From contig ML682233.1 of assembly GCA_007922195.1 (NCBI GenBank), positions 384,749 through 448,748 on the forward strand: a stretch of DNA of 64,000 nt, in the 5' to 3' direction. Shown here one piece after another: positions 49,526 to 60,789 of this stretch. Every line of letters starts with the position of its first letter. The stretch's first letter is position 1. The notes beneath the pieces were generated by a model. That model saw nothing but the letters and a program-made list of their open reading frames with translations, ran no database searches and was not told the origin of the DNA. The position numbers and the translations under genes were made by a program. This DNA comes from Podocnemis expansa (taxonomy: Eukaryota; Chordata; Testudines; Podocnemididae).

Positions 49526-49793
49526 TAGAGCCCTGCATGGATACAAATACGTGGATCCATATCCGGTCTGCATCTGCAAGAGATGGCCTGCGGATATCTG
49601 TGTTGTGTCCATGGATGCGGATATAATGTGGATATCCACATATTTGCAGGGCTTTAGCTCTGCGCAGGTAAAAATATGTGGATCTGTATCTGATATGCAT
49701 CCACAAGAAATGGTCCGTGTATATCCATGTTGTATCCGCGGATGTGGATATAATGCGGATATTTGCGGATATCTGCGGATTTGTAGGGCTCTA
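49526..49793. mobile_element. hAT MITE made of GCGGATAT repeats
   Basis: The ends are tagagccctgca and tgtagggctcta, a near-perfect inverted repeat. The flanks gagattgg (49518-49525) and gagatcgg (49794-49801) are an 8-bp duplication with one mismatch. The interior holds about two copies of a 130-140-base module with gcggatatctg, ggatataatgtggatat and catctgcaaga text. Confidence 0.82.
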
Positions 49794-50081
49794 GAGATCG
49801 GTACTGGAGACAATACCACTGCAAATAGAAAAGGGCTTAAAATCATCCTACTTAGTATTACAGAGAATTGCAAAGTGCAAAAACCCCTTCCGTTGTGTTG
49901 AAAAGGATTCCATTTTACCTTCCATGCAAGCTAAGTGTTGAGAAGTCCTAAATAAAGAAGCTGCAGGGACCTAGAAAGCATTCCTTTCTCTAACACCAGT
50001 ATCTTCTGACAGTCTATCAATGAAATTAGCATTATTTAAGAAAGATCAGTTCATGAAATGCTATGTGATGCCAGTCATCTT

Positions 50082-50222
50082 GCACTGCAGTTTGATGAAA
50101 CCACTGATGTAGCAACTTTAGTATAGGTCATGATTTTTATCTGGTCTATGCCCAAAATCAAACTGATAGAAAAAAGTTTTTTGCTGCAAAGAGTTACCAG
50201 TCTGCTGAGAATGATTTCCATG
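50082..50222 (+). pseudogene. hAT transposase remnant
   Basis: One frame reads ALQFDETTDVATLV, then a stop, then VMIFIW and further residues. The block resembles the LDE(S/T)TDV region near the catalytic core of Charlie/ZBED-type hAT transposases. The stop and lack of flanking homology in frame mark it as dead. It lies in the unit 2/3 spacer. Confidence 0.5.
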
Positions 50223-50224
50223 CC

Positions 50225-50690
50225 TCGAACGTCCTGAGCTACAGCAACTGTGTTGGGGTACGTAGTGGTGGAGTGGTGGTCCTCCTCCCCAACTCCTTCT
50301 ACAATCACCCTGTCCTGCCACTGCTGCTGGTTCCCTCTGCTCTCCCACATGTTCCAGATCCTCCTGCCCCCCCACCACCAGCATCCTCTGGTCCCCAGAG
50401 TGGTTCTGACCCTGATGCCCCACCGCCAGCTCCCTCCGCTCCCCCACATGTTCCAGACCCTCCTGCCTCACCACTGCTGGCATCCTCCAGTTCTCTGCAT
50501 GTTCTTGTAAACCCCACACCCTGCTGCCGATTTCCCTGTAGCACAGTCCCCGCATCTGCCTTTGCTGCCCTACCCCTTCTCCCTCCCTGTAACACCCCTC
50601 CCAGCAGTTCTTCTGTGGTGCGAGCCCCAGATTCTGCTTTGCCCAACCCCTTCTTTCCTCCATAAGATCCTCCCCCCCTTACCTGCGAGC
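50225..50690. repeat. C-rich low-complexity stretch with degenerate minisatellite
   Basis: Motifs such as cccacatgttccaga, cctcctgcc, and gcatcctc recur at about 110-base spacing (50345, 50445). The open frame 50273-50665 is only proline/serine/alanine-rich repeat translation and is open on both strands, so no gene is called. Confidence 0.55.
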
Positions 50691-50934
50691 CAGAGATAAA
50701 GTGATGGTAGGCAACTCCCACCCTGAGTGCATACTGAGGGTGAGAGATTTTAAACTCTCCCAACCCGAGCCCACAGGCATGGTCCTGGGAAGAATGTGTC
50801 CAGGACCTGCGGCTGCCAGGCCTGCGCAGGAGTCAATGTTGCCTGGGCAGGTGAGCGGTGGCTGCTGCGCCAGCACCCACCCACACAGCTTACAGGGAGC
50901 ATTGGGCCCCTCATGCAATTTCAGTGTGGGTCCT

Positions 50935-51945
50935 CAGGCAGGTCAGTTAAACCCTCTGTTTCCTTCTTGCCGCAACAAAGGTTAATGGTGCTCGCTTGCT
51001 TGGCTGGTGTGGCAACTGTCAACACAAACCTGAAACCACCTACTGAAATGGGAGGAAACCACAACCGACACAGTCCCAGAGCTAATGAGTGACCTAAGTT
51101 GCAAAAATAAACCAGTGTGTGGTGGTCCCTGCTGTAGTCACAAGAGCACAAGAAGTGAACAAACTGGTGGCCACAGGAGGATCATTTGTGCGTTGTCTCT
51201 GAGCTCAGAACAACGCAACCCTTATGCGGCAGAAGATGTCAAACCACAGGGTCAGCTTGCAGAGCACACGTGGCATAAGAGCTGCCAGCAAAATGATGTG
51301 AATCCAAGGCCCTCGTTCTGGTGCTCTCTCAGGGGCCTGGGTGGCTGTTCCATGCTACCTCCTGCAGCTGTCTTGCTGTATAGGAACTCACTGAGCCTGC
51401 TGCATGACAAAGACACAGCAAAGGTATGTGGTATCCTCTGGCAGGATATGTGCGATCTGTCTGTGGCTGTGACTGCTCTGGTCCCCTCCCTATTGTCACA
51501 CAGCATGGGGTGGCACCCTGTAATATTGTGTGCTATGCCATAGGCAGCAATTGTCTACTCACTCGATCTGTGCTGGAGGAAATGGGGGCTTGTGCGTGGA
51601 GCAGGGCCAATGCCCAGCTCTACTCTGATCCCAGCTATGGGGTTTAGAGAAGAGCCAGATTCCCCAACGGTGAATTTAGGAGAGAGACTCTCTGCAAAAG
51701 CAACATCTGCTCCAGGGACAAATGGGGGAAACCAAGCGGGGGACTACTCCTTCGTGGTGAGGTTCCTCACCCCCAGAGCAGCCTTGCCCCACATCGGGTT
51801 CCTCCCGCCAAGCTGCCATTGGCACCTGGAACCGAACCAGAATTTCACTGTTAGTACAGGACTGGCCTGAGGCAGCCCTGCGTCGAGGCTCAATCCTTCA
51901 GTAACAGAACATCTGCAGCTCAGTTCCCCTGAGCAACCCTAAAAT
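50935..51945. other. Conserved block upstream of CD1 copy 3
   Basis: This is the counterpart of 26960-27945. The plus-strand frame 51085-51543 is longer than in unit 1, whose frame stops at 27464. No known domain was recognised, so it is reported as conserved duplicate sequence, not as a gene. Confidence 0.5.
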
Positions 51946-51998
51946 AACAAACCAGCCCATCCATAGTCCCAGAACTCAAGGTGAGATTTGGGCCTCCT

Positions 51999-52030
51999 CC
52001 TCTCATTGGCTCCTCCCCTTTGTGATAGCC
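51999..52030 (+). promoter_or_regulatory. Conserved CCAAT-type motif upstream of CD1 copy 3
   Basis: The motif cattggctcctcccctttgt is the counterpart of those at 28009 and 39941, about 1.1 kb before the CD1-3 start codon. Confidence 0.28.
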
Positions 52031-55000
52031 CCTCCCCTCCTGACTCCTCAGGTGCCATTTGGCCCCCTCCGTCTCCTGCTTTCAGGGGCTGTTGGCACAT
52101 TGTGCCACCCCTTCATCCATTTACTACCCTTTTTCCTCCCTTCCATGCACCATGGGTGACTCTACGCGGCAACTAGTGAAACGGACTCTTGGAAGCACCT
52201 CTCGATTGGCTGTTGCTCTTGAGGGGGCGAGAGAATGGCAGGACCGTGGGGGTGGGATTGTGAGGAGGTGGGACCACAGAGTGGGAGGGGCTAATGATTG
52301 GGAGGGAAGGGAAGACTGTGGGAGGGGCTAATAGGAGAGAGGGTGTGGCTAGTGAGAAATGGGTGGAGGAAGGGTTAATGGATGGGGGGCAGGTGGGCAC
52401 ATTAGAAAAGAGGGGCAGGAGAGGCTATTGAAGAGGGGAGGGGCTCATTGGAGGGGGAGGGGCAATAGGGAGGGCAGTTGTGGGTCTCTGCCCCCCACCT
52501 TCCCCATCAGCTGGTTGGGGGCAGGACTCTGACTGCAGAGTTGGAGGGGCTCCCTCTCCACCTTGCCCAAACCTCTCCTCCATGAAAGTTTGGGGCGCAG
52601 TACCGGGGCAGAGGGTGCACTGAGGAGCAGGGGGCTGGCCATGACCTAGAGTGCTGGGCACTTGCCTAGCTTGCCTATGAATGAATGAATCTGTCCCTGG
52701 GTAGCTCTCCCCGCCAGTCAGCGCTGCCCCCATTGCCTCGATGTGACGGTAGGGAGCAGGGAGCGGAACAGGGCTCAGTACAGGGCACTGTGCCCAGGAA
52801 GACAGATGTGGGCCCGATGACCCCATGGGAGCTGGGGGGCTGTTCTCGGAGCAACCATATCCCAGGCTGGAGGAGGCAGAAGGGGGCATCTCACACACAC
52901 TGACCCTGGGATAGGGCCCTGGTCACATTTGGCTGCCTGGGATGCTCCTCCCACACAGCATCCGCTCTTCACTCTGCCCCCACTGGCTTGGGGCTGGCAG
53001 CTGTGAGGATCGTGCGGGGCACAGACAAAGAGGGAAGTTGGCAGAGCGGCATGTGCCCCCCAGAGGAAATGAGAGCACAGAGGCGACCCGAGGCCGCTCA
53101 TCTCGCTGCCCTGACCCTGGGGAGCCCAGATCGCTCCTCGCTTGCCATGGTTTCGCTCCCTCTGCTGCTTTTCCTTTTGATGTCATGGGCCCTGGCTGGT
53201 AAGTGGGGACCGCCTCTCAGCCCTTTTTTGCTGTTGTGGGATGGAGGTGGTGGACTCCTAGGGGCAGGGTGGGGCAACACCATGCTGGAGTAGTGACCCT
53301 TTCTGGGGTTGGTGGAGGAAAGAGGGGGCCAGCTTAGAGTTGAACAGTGAGCCTGAGACTCATTAATCTCCCTCCCCATCCGCTTTGTGCTCCACTTGCT
53401 TCCTCTCTCCTCTCCACAGCCTCCCCTCCTCTCCCTGAAGAGTCTCTCACCTTCCGGGTGCTCCAAACCACCGTTTTTCACAACGCCAGCTCCACAGCCT
53501 CAGAGGGGATAGCTCTGCTGGGCGACCTGGAGACCCACTCTCTGGATTATGGCACTGGCAGGATCCGTTTCCACCAGCCCTGGGCCCAAAAGGGCCTGAC
53601 CATGAAGCAGTGGCAGGACCTGGAGATGCTGATTCGTCATGAAACGGACATATTCATCTATTTCATGAAAGAAGTGGTTAAGAATGAAGATCACTGTAAG
53701 TAAGACGTGGTCGGGGGTCGGGGGGAACCCAGCAGGAAACTGAGAATTGACAGACTCACAACAGAACCTGAGTGTGTACTGACAGGGTGGTTTGGAGCCC
53801 AGAAAGCCAGTCCCTGGCCTTTAAGCTGAATAAAGCAGGTGCCCCCGTAGAGGGGAAAGTCTCTGTTTCCCAGTCTCCACTCCACTGAGCTGGTCCCCCA
53901 GCTTTGGGATCTTTCTAAGCCCATGCACCCTTGAAGAGAAAAGCCCCATGTACATTTCCTGACCAGAGGATTGTCATGGTCTTTAGAACCGTGCATTGTT
54001 ACCTGCACCCTAGGTCACCGACCTTCACCCTGATCCGTAGGACTCAAAGCATAACCCTGACAGACGCCCCACACCTGCTCCCAATCTGTAGGGGTCTAGG
54101 GGAAAGACAACTACAATTTTCAATTGCCAGTTTAGGGCTCTGGGTCACCCATTCCCAGACCATAGGGCTTCGGGTGTAATTGAAGTGCCCACCCTTCCCA
54201 ATCTGTAGGCTTCTGGGTGTAATTCTCTGTGGGTTTGCGGGATCTTTTACCAGAAAGGAGCCATACCACACAGTAACGTTTTCATCCTCTGTTTATTATC
54301 ACTTATCAAACCAGAGCGCACACAGTAAGCATACAACGCTCACCATCCCCAAGAAGCCAACAAACTTCAGGCAGCCAATGAGGATTAAATCATTTGGGGA
54401 CTCCAGTTTCTGCACATCACAATTTATGGGGTCTTGAAGTTTGGCACCTTGGATCTTCTTGGGCTGTGTCCTCAAGTTAGGTGCCATAAAACTTCCTTTT
54501 GGGCTCCAGTTTATATGGTTAAAGCTTGGATCTTGCTTCCCTTTAGACTAAAGGACTACAGAACAGCAATCTTAGCCGATTACGAAACAGTCCATTATCC
54601 AATCATATCCCACCAGCTTAATTGTTTTAAATAATACACACTTACTTAAGCAACAGAAAGAAACCATCAAAGAACCAGGCAGAAATCCTTTAGCTAAATA
54701 GTGGAGAAGTAAGTATCATAAAGACAAAACAATAAGAAGGGTCAATTTTATAACCACAACTGTTGAGAATCTGGGCCTTTCTAGACAGAAAACTGTTAAG
54801 CAAAGTTTGCTTTCAGCATCTAAAGATTTGGTTTTTTATTTGATGATGATATAACAAACTATTAGGATTGCATCACTTTCCTAAAAGCTTGATATTACAT
54901 TGCTTTGAAGTTGTTTCAGGAACATGAAAATGGGACCACATGCTATATAGCTCATGGCTGCTGTCTCATATGGCGGTTACCGCTTAGCCAAAGAACAAGG

Positions 55001-55098
55001 CCTAAGATTAGCAAAAAAACAAACAAAGAAAAAATAATAATAAAAAACACCAAGGCCTCAGACCTTACAACCCCACCAACGTCCTTTGTTGAAGGAAC

Positions 55099-55953
55099 GG
55101 TGGGTTACTTACCAGTAACTGTCCTTCTTCGAGATGGGTTGCTTGGATTCATTCAGTAATAGGTGTGTCCGTGCCGCAGCACACGATTGGTCGGAAACCT
55201 TTTGCCCTAGCCTGTCAGGAGAAGGCTAGTGGCGACTGTTCCCTGGCCACTCTGTGGCTATATATGCTGGGCCCCTCCTCAGTCCCTAAATGTCGCCAAC
55301 TCTGAGTTGCGGGAACTGGGGGAGGGTTGTGAATGAATTCGAGCAGCCCGTCTTGAAGAGGGACAGTTACTGATAAATAACCCACCGTTCTTCTTTGAGT
55401 GCTGCTCGGATACATTCATTAATAGGTTACTGCCAGCCATGCTGATATATGGTGGGCGGAGTTGGTTCTTTCCTGCCTTAAGCACTGCCACTCCCCTTAA
55501 TGGCCAGCAACCAAGGCAGCGAAAAGGTCTGTATAGACTACCGCCATAATGATCTCTGGTCCAGGTAAAGGGCAACCCTAAGGTAGGACGGTCTGGCCAA
55601 AAGAAGAGGAAAGAAAGGACTAGGTCTCTTGAGTGATCCTTGCTCTGCAGACAACAGGCGTTGTGGCGGCCTAAGTCACCTTATCATAAGGAAAAATGAA
55701 GCGAACTTACCAGTCCATGATCGGTGAGGTGCCTTCATGTGTGGCCATGGACAGTTGGTTGTAAGTACCTGTTAAGGCACATGGACTGGGTACATTCTCT
55801 GGGGAGGGTCCAGGCGGCGGCCATATATATAGCCAGGGGGTGGTGGCCGCCAGCCCTCTTCTGACAGGCTAGGGCAAAAGGTTTCCGACTAATCGTGTGC
55901 TGCCGCATGGAGACACCTATTACTGAATGAATCCAAGCAGCATTCGAAGAAGT
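55099..55953. mobile_element. Foldback (DIRS-like) element in CD1-3 intron 2
   Basis: The left end ggtgggttacttaccagtaa, then gcttggattcattcagtaat is mirrored at the right end as attactgaatgaatccaagc and agcattcgaaga. Inside lie a second inverted group (tgataaataacccaccgttc at 55371) and two tatatat/atatata segments. Units 1 and 2 have the empty site (gaaggaacgggaaggtgctc at 31020; gaaggaaccggaaggtgctc at 45191). No target duplication is seen. Same family as 31646-33996. Confidence 0.55.
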
Positions 55954-56604
55954 GGAAGGTGCTCACAAAGTCACCTGGCATGTCTTGCCTGAACATTGAA
56001 AACTGACACCTCTGGTAACCAACAGCCAGCTGTGCCCAGGGGATGGGACAGACCCTTTCTAGCTGTCTGCGCTGGGTGTCTGATGTCCCACAAGGAGGTC
56101 CTTGAGATAGACGCTCTTTTAGAAGCCCCTTAACCAGCTGCCCTATATTTGCACCACAACATCTTCCCTGTGCCTGGCTGAGTGTTGAGGCAAAGCTAGT
56201 TTCAAGGCGCTCTGCCTGTGCATATGATTTTCACCACAGAGTGAAAGCCAGCTCACAGTCTCACGAACCAAGTAGTTATGGTTTGGCCAGATCCTGGAAT
56301 GAGAGCGAGTGCTGTAATGATCACATCTCACAGCCCAGGCAGGGACCTCTCAGTAACAGGCTTGGATGGATGCTCCTGGGACTCTGCAACGACAGCCTCT
56401 GCTGCAGGATGAGTGTGTGACTTGGCCTTTTTGGAGCTGCTAAAAAAATAATAAGTCACCTGGCGTACAGCTGCGCAGACCCATGGTATCGTGGCTTTTG
56501 TGACACTTGGTTACCAAATATTTTCTTACTACCTTTGTGGAGCTGGGTTCAGAGGTATGCCATAATATAAGCTTATTGAGGCTCAGGGCCACTGTTTTCT
56601 CTAG

Positions 56605-58069
56605 TGAAAAAACAACAAGGAGTTGTGTGGCACTTTAAGACTAACAGATTTATTTTTTGCATGAGCTTTCATGGGAGAAGATCCCACTTCCTCAGATGCT
56701 TCGAAGATGGGTGAACTTACAGAAAGGAATGAAACTAAATGCACGGGGGTGTAAAACATAGGATCAGGTCATAAACTAACAGCAAATCAGAGCAGTTTAC
56801 AGGCTCAAACCATGGGAAGCCTGAAGTCAAATTACCCTTTGTAATGGGAAAAGAACCCATAGTCTCGATTCAGTTCTGCTTTCACAGAATTTAGCTTGCA
56901 TATTAATTCGAGTTCAGCTGTCTCTCTTTGAAGTCTTGATGTCCCAGGTACAGCTCTAACGACAGTCGACAGTCGTTAACAAATCCATCATCGAGTGATT
57001 AGGAAGATGGAAGTGCTCAGCAAATGGTTTCTTTGTTCTTTGATTTCTGATATCAGCTCTGTGCTCATTCAGTCTCTTACGGAGCGCTCGTCCTGTTTGT
57101 CCAATATATAAGGTGTAGGGGCATTTCTTGCCCATGATGGCATAGACCACATTAGTAGATAAGCAGGTAAATGAGCCTTTGATGGAGTAGCAGGCTTGAT
57201 TAGGATTTATGATGGTGTCTGTTGTGTAGATATGCGGGCAGACTTGGCAGCGTGGTTTTTTGCAGGGGTGTGTGCCTGCTTCAATGTTCCTGTTGTTAGA
57301 TCTGTAGTTGCTGGTGAGTATCTGTTTAAGATTAGGGGGTGGCCTATAAGCAAGGAGAGGTTTGTCTCCTAATGCTTGAGAGAGCGAGGGATCATCTTTT
57401 AGAATAGGCTGTAGGTCCTTAATGATCCTTTGCAGAGGTCTGACTTGAGGGTTGTATGTGCTGACTAGTGGTGTTCTGTTGCTGTCTTTCTTGGGTCTCT
57501 CCTGTAGTAGATGACTTCAGGGAACCCGTCTAGCTCTGTCAATTTGTTTTCTTACTTCCCCAGGTGGGTACTGTAGTTTCAAGAATGCTTAATAGAGATC
57601 CTCAAGATGTCTGTCTCTGTCTGAGGGATCAGAGCAGATGCGGTTATATCTTAGGGCTTGGCTGTAGACAATGGATCGTGTGGTGTGTTTAGGATGGAAG
57701 CTCAAAGGATGTAGGTAACTATACCGATCAGCAGGTTTTCGGTATAGGGTGGTGGTGATGCGTCTATCCCTGATTTGTACTTTAGTGTCAAGAAAGTGGA
57801 TCTCCTGTGTGGAGTGTTCCAGGCTCAATTTGATGGTGGCGTGGAAATTATTGACATCTCTGTGAAAATCTTCAAGAGCATCCCTGCCATGTGTCCAGAC
57901 GATAAAGATGTCATCAATGTAGCACAGGTAAAGAAGAGGTGTCTTGGGATGAGACTTGAGGAAATGTTGTTCTAAGTCGCCCATAAAGATGTTGGCATAT
58001 TGTGGGGCCATGCGCGTGACCATAGCAGTGCCACTGATTTGGAGATATAAATGATCCTCAAATTTGAAG
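56605..58069 (-). mobile_element. Penelope-like retroelement, 5'-truncated, with RT and GIY-YIG
   Basis: A 1465-bp insertion flanked by tgttttctctag (56593-56604 and 58070-58081), a perfect 12-bp duplication. Units 1 and 2 keep the single uninterrupted site. On the minus strand the 5' part (58023-57589) encodes reverse-transcriptase text: TRMAPQYANIFM, then the catalytic CYIDDIFIVW. The 3' part, open from about 57420 down to 56956, encodes a cysteine-rich linker (CKKPRCQVC) and the GIY-YIG endonuclease core YTLYIGQTGRALRKRL with NEH. RT followed by a C-terminal GIY-YIG is the defining order of Penelope-like elements. The RT start is missing and a frame break separates RT and nuclease, so it is inactive. 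The 3' end matches the many small PLE fragments in the window. Confidence 0.9.
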
Positions 58070-60789
58070 TGTTTTCTCTAGAGCATCACAAAGAAAAACC
58101 TTTCAACAATACAAACTCTAAAAGATCTGATTATTTGGGGGGAGGTCTGTAGCTCATGAATCCTGTGACTAAGTGACCCCAAATTTGCACCCCAAACTCT
58201 GCCTCGGGCTCCGATGTAATGCAGTCATTTCAGAACTAACCTGAATATGCATGTGCATCTCTTTTTGGAAAAATAAGCTTTAAAGAGAAATACTCGTAGC
58301 TCCTGCCAGGGCTGACCCAAACCCAAATGTCTTCACTGCACCTCTGATTCTGTCTTAGTCCCTGTCTCCCATCTTTCTATTTGAACCCTACACCTCTGTT
58401 CTCCAGGGACCGCCAGGTGGGCCATCATCTTCCCTTTTCCCTTCCTGTTCCAGACCCCTTTGTTACACAAGTCTCCATGGGGTGTGAGTTCCATCCCAAT
58501 GGCACCTCAACGATATTCTATGATGCCGCGATGAACGGCGAGGACTTCATCAGCTTCAATGTGGACACGGGCACTTTGACAGCTCAGCAGGGGAACAAGC
58601 TTGCACTCAGGACCTGGAATCTTATTGCCAGTGACAACAGCACGACCCAAGGGGCTCAGTTGATCCTGAAAACAACTTGTGCCAACGAGGTTAAGAGCAT
58701 TGTCCAGAACATGAAACAGTCTCTTGAGAGGCAAGGTGAGGCCAGAAATTATTGTCTGTTCACTGAGATGCAGCTGTTTCCTGGATGGAGTGTGGGGGCT
58801 GAGACTCCTGGCCTTGTGTATAAATGAAGTAAATGTGGGGTTTAGCACAAGTGCTATTTCATAGCTGCACAACACAGGAGTTCAGGACAAGAAGTGAAGG
58901 GGATTCTGCCAGCATTGGTAACTGCAGGGGGTAGACATGGGATCTGGCCAGAAGGGTGGGGCCAACACCTGATCCCAGGGGATGCAGCTTATTTGTCTCC
59001 TCTCTTCATCCCCACCTTTCTCCCTCCCTGGTCTCAGAGCGGCCAGTTACCACAGTGTTTGCCCAAGTGCCTCCCCCAGCTGCGACCCCTGCACGGTTAC
59101 AGTTGATTTGCTGGGTCACTGGTTTTTACCCCCGGCCCATCCGTGTGACCTAGCTGCAGGACGGGGAGGAGGTGGCGCCTGAACTCCACCGGGATCCTGC
59201 CCAATGGCGACCTGACCTACCAGCTGCGCAGCTCCCTGGCTGTGGAGCTGGATGATGGGCACAGCTACGCCTGCTGGGTGGATCACAGCAGCCTTGGGGG
59301 CCACAGCTTGCTGATCCCATGGGGTAGGTGCACAACCCCAGAGGTATGTGTACAGTTATGTTCTCTGGGGGTTTTACATGCATGTCTTGAGTTGCACAGG
59401 GTCCAGGCAGTGGGAGTGAGGTGCAGTGAGGTTGATGGGCTAGGCTGGCATGTTTAGAGTGACTAGAGGGAGAAGGATGGAGAAGCTGAGAGGGATGGGA
59501 CAGGACTGAAACAGAGGGAGCTCAATAGGGGCTGTGGGAAGCATGAACAGAATGGGGGGAGAGTGGGCTGAGGGGAGACAGTGGGGCTTCGGGGCTGGAG
59601 AGTGAGTTTGCAGGCTGGAGGGGTTTGGGCTCTAGGTAAGTGGGTCAGACCTGGAGGGAATTTGGGGGGAGCATGCAGTGTGTGTGGGGCAGGAGGGAAG
59701 GATGAGGGAACAGTGCTAGGGCAGAGGATGTCTGAGTGCAGTGGGGATGGGTCAGGGGAGCAGGGTGGGGGGATAGCGAGGGCAGAAACAGGGATGGACC
59801 AGGGCAGGGCTGAGGGTCCATAGGGGGGAAGCAGAGGAGGCAGACTAAGCAGGGTACACAGTCCTGTGACTGTTCCCAGAGCAGCATCCTCTCTGCTTTA
59901 CAGGGAACAGTAGGAGCTTAGTACTTGGCCTGGTCATGGGCATCATCTTGGTGGGTCTGGCCATAGCCATCGTAGCTGGGGTGCTCTGGTGGAGGAGACA
60001 TAGGTAAGTCCTCCCCCTTCTGCGTGGGTGTGGGGCTCATTACATCCTGTAACTCCACCCCTCTGCTTTTCCTCCTTTCAGGATCCACAACGATGTTAGA
60101 CGAGCCAAGTACAGCGCCTGAGGGGGCAGTACCAGAGCAGGTGCAGGGTTCATCTCCTCTCTTCTGGGGAGCATGGACTTTGGGGGGGGGTGTGTGTGCG
60201 CGCATCTGGTCCTGGCTATAGAGGTGAGGGCCCCAAGTGATGGGCTGGCTTTTTGAGAACACCAGGAGATCAGGGCCTTCTCCTTTTGAGATGTGCAGGG
60301 CATGCTGGACATTTGGGGGCCTTGAGGGCAGGGGCATTGTGAGTGCAAAAAGAGCTAGGGCTCTGCACCCTAGCCCCGCCCTCTGCTAGCCCTGGCCCAC
60401 TTAGTCCCCCCCCTCCAATTCAGTGTGTACGACCTTCTCTCTCCCCCCCCCCCTTGACTACTCTGAATGTTACTTGTGGATAGCACTAAATTTCATTCTG
60501 AGAGGTTGGTAAGATATAGCCAGTTTTACATGTTGTTTTAACTCTTAGTAAAAGGGATCAATCTCTGAGCAAACAGACACCAGAAAATTTCCTCAATTTC
60601 TTTTTAATGCACTGTTTCACCATGATCTGTAAAGAGAATTCCTTGTTTACCCAGAAATATTGTAACACCAACAGTCCAGCAAACCAAAGATTTGTCTTTC
60701 TCACTTACTGCATTTAAACAGCATCACAGCAAACCGTGCTGCTCATGCCACCCTGCTTGCTTTGTGCAATGGTAACTTTTCATGCTCTC

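Larger units (their letters stand above)
53147..60121 (+). pseudogene. CD1: CD1 copy 3, alpha-3 exon disrupted
   Basis: Six exons in the normal places: 53147-53198, 53420-53695 (276 bases, one codon short), 58454-58735, 59038-59323, 59904-60003 and 60082-60121. Signal peptide, alpha-1, alpha-2, TM and tail are open, and all splice sites are consensus. The alpha-3 exon has two lesions. TAG at 59151-59153 replaces the tryptophan codon of VAWLQDG. An 11-base deletion after 59180 shifts the frame. Translation would stop inside alpha-3, giving a product without a complete Ig domain or membrane anchor. Alpha-2 has tyrosine where copies 1 and 2 have the extra cysteine (FYDAA). Skipping exon 4 would rejoin phase-1 exons 3 and 5 in frame, giving an alpha-1/alpha-2/TM form. 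Otherwise this is a young pseudogene. The tail ends AKYSA. Confidence 0.88.

Noticed and set aside
50273..50665. Proline-rich 130-codon frame
   Set aside because: Produced by C-rich tandem text; both strands are open and there is no start context or neighbour exon.
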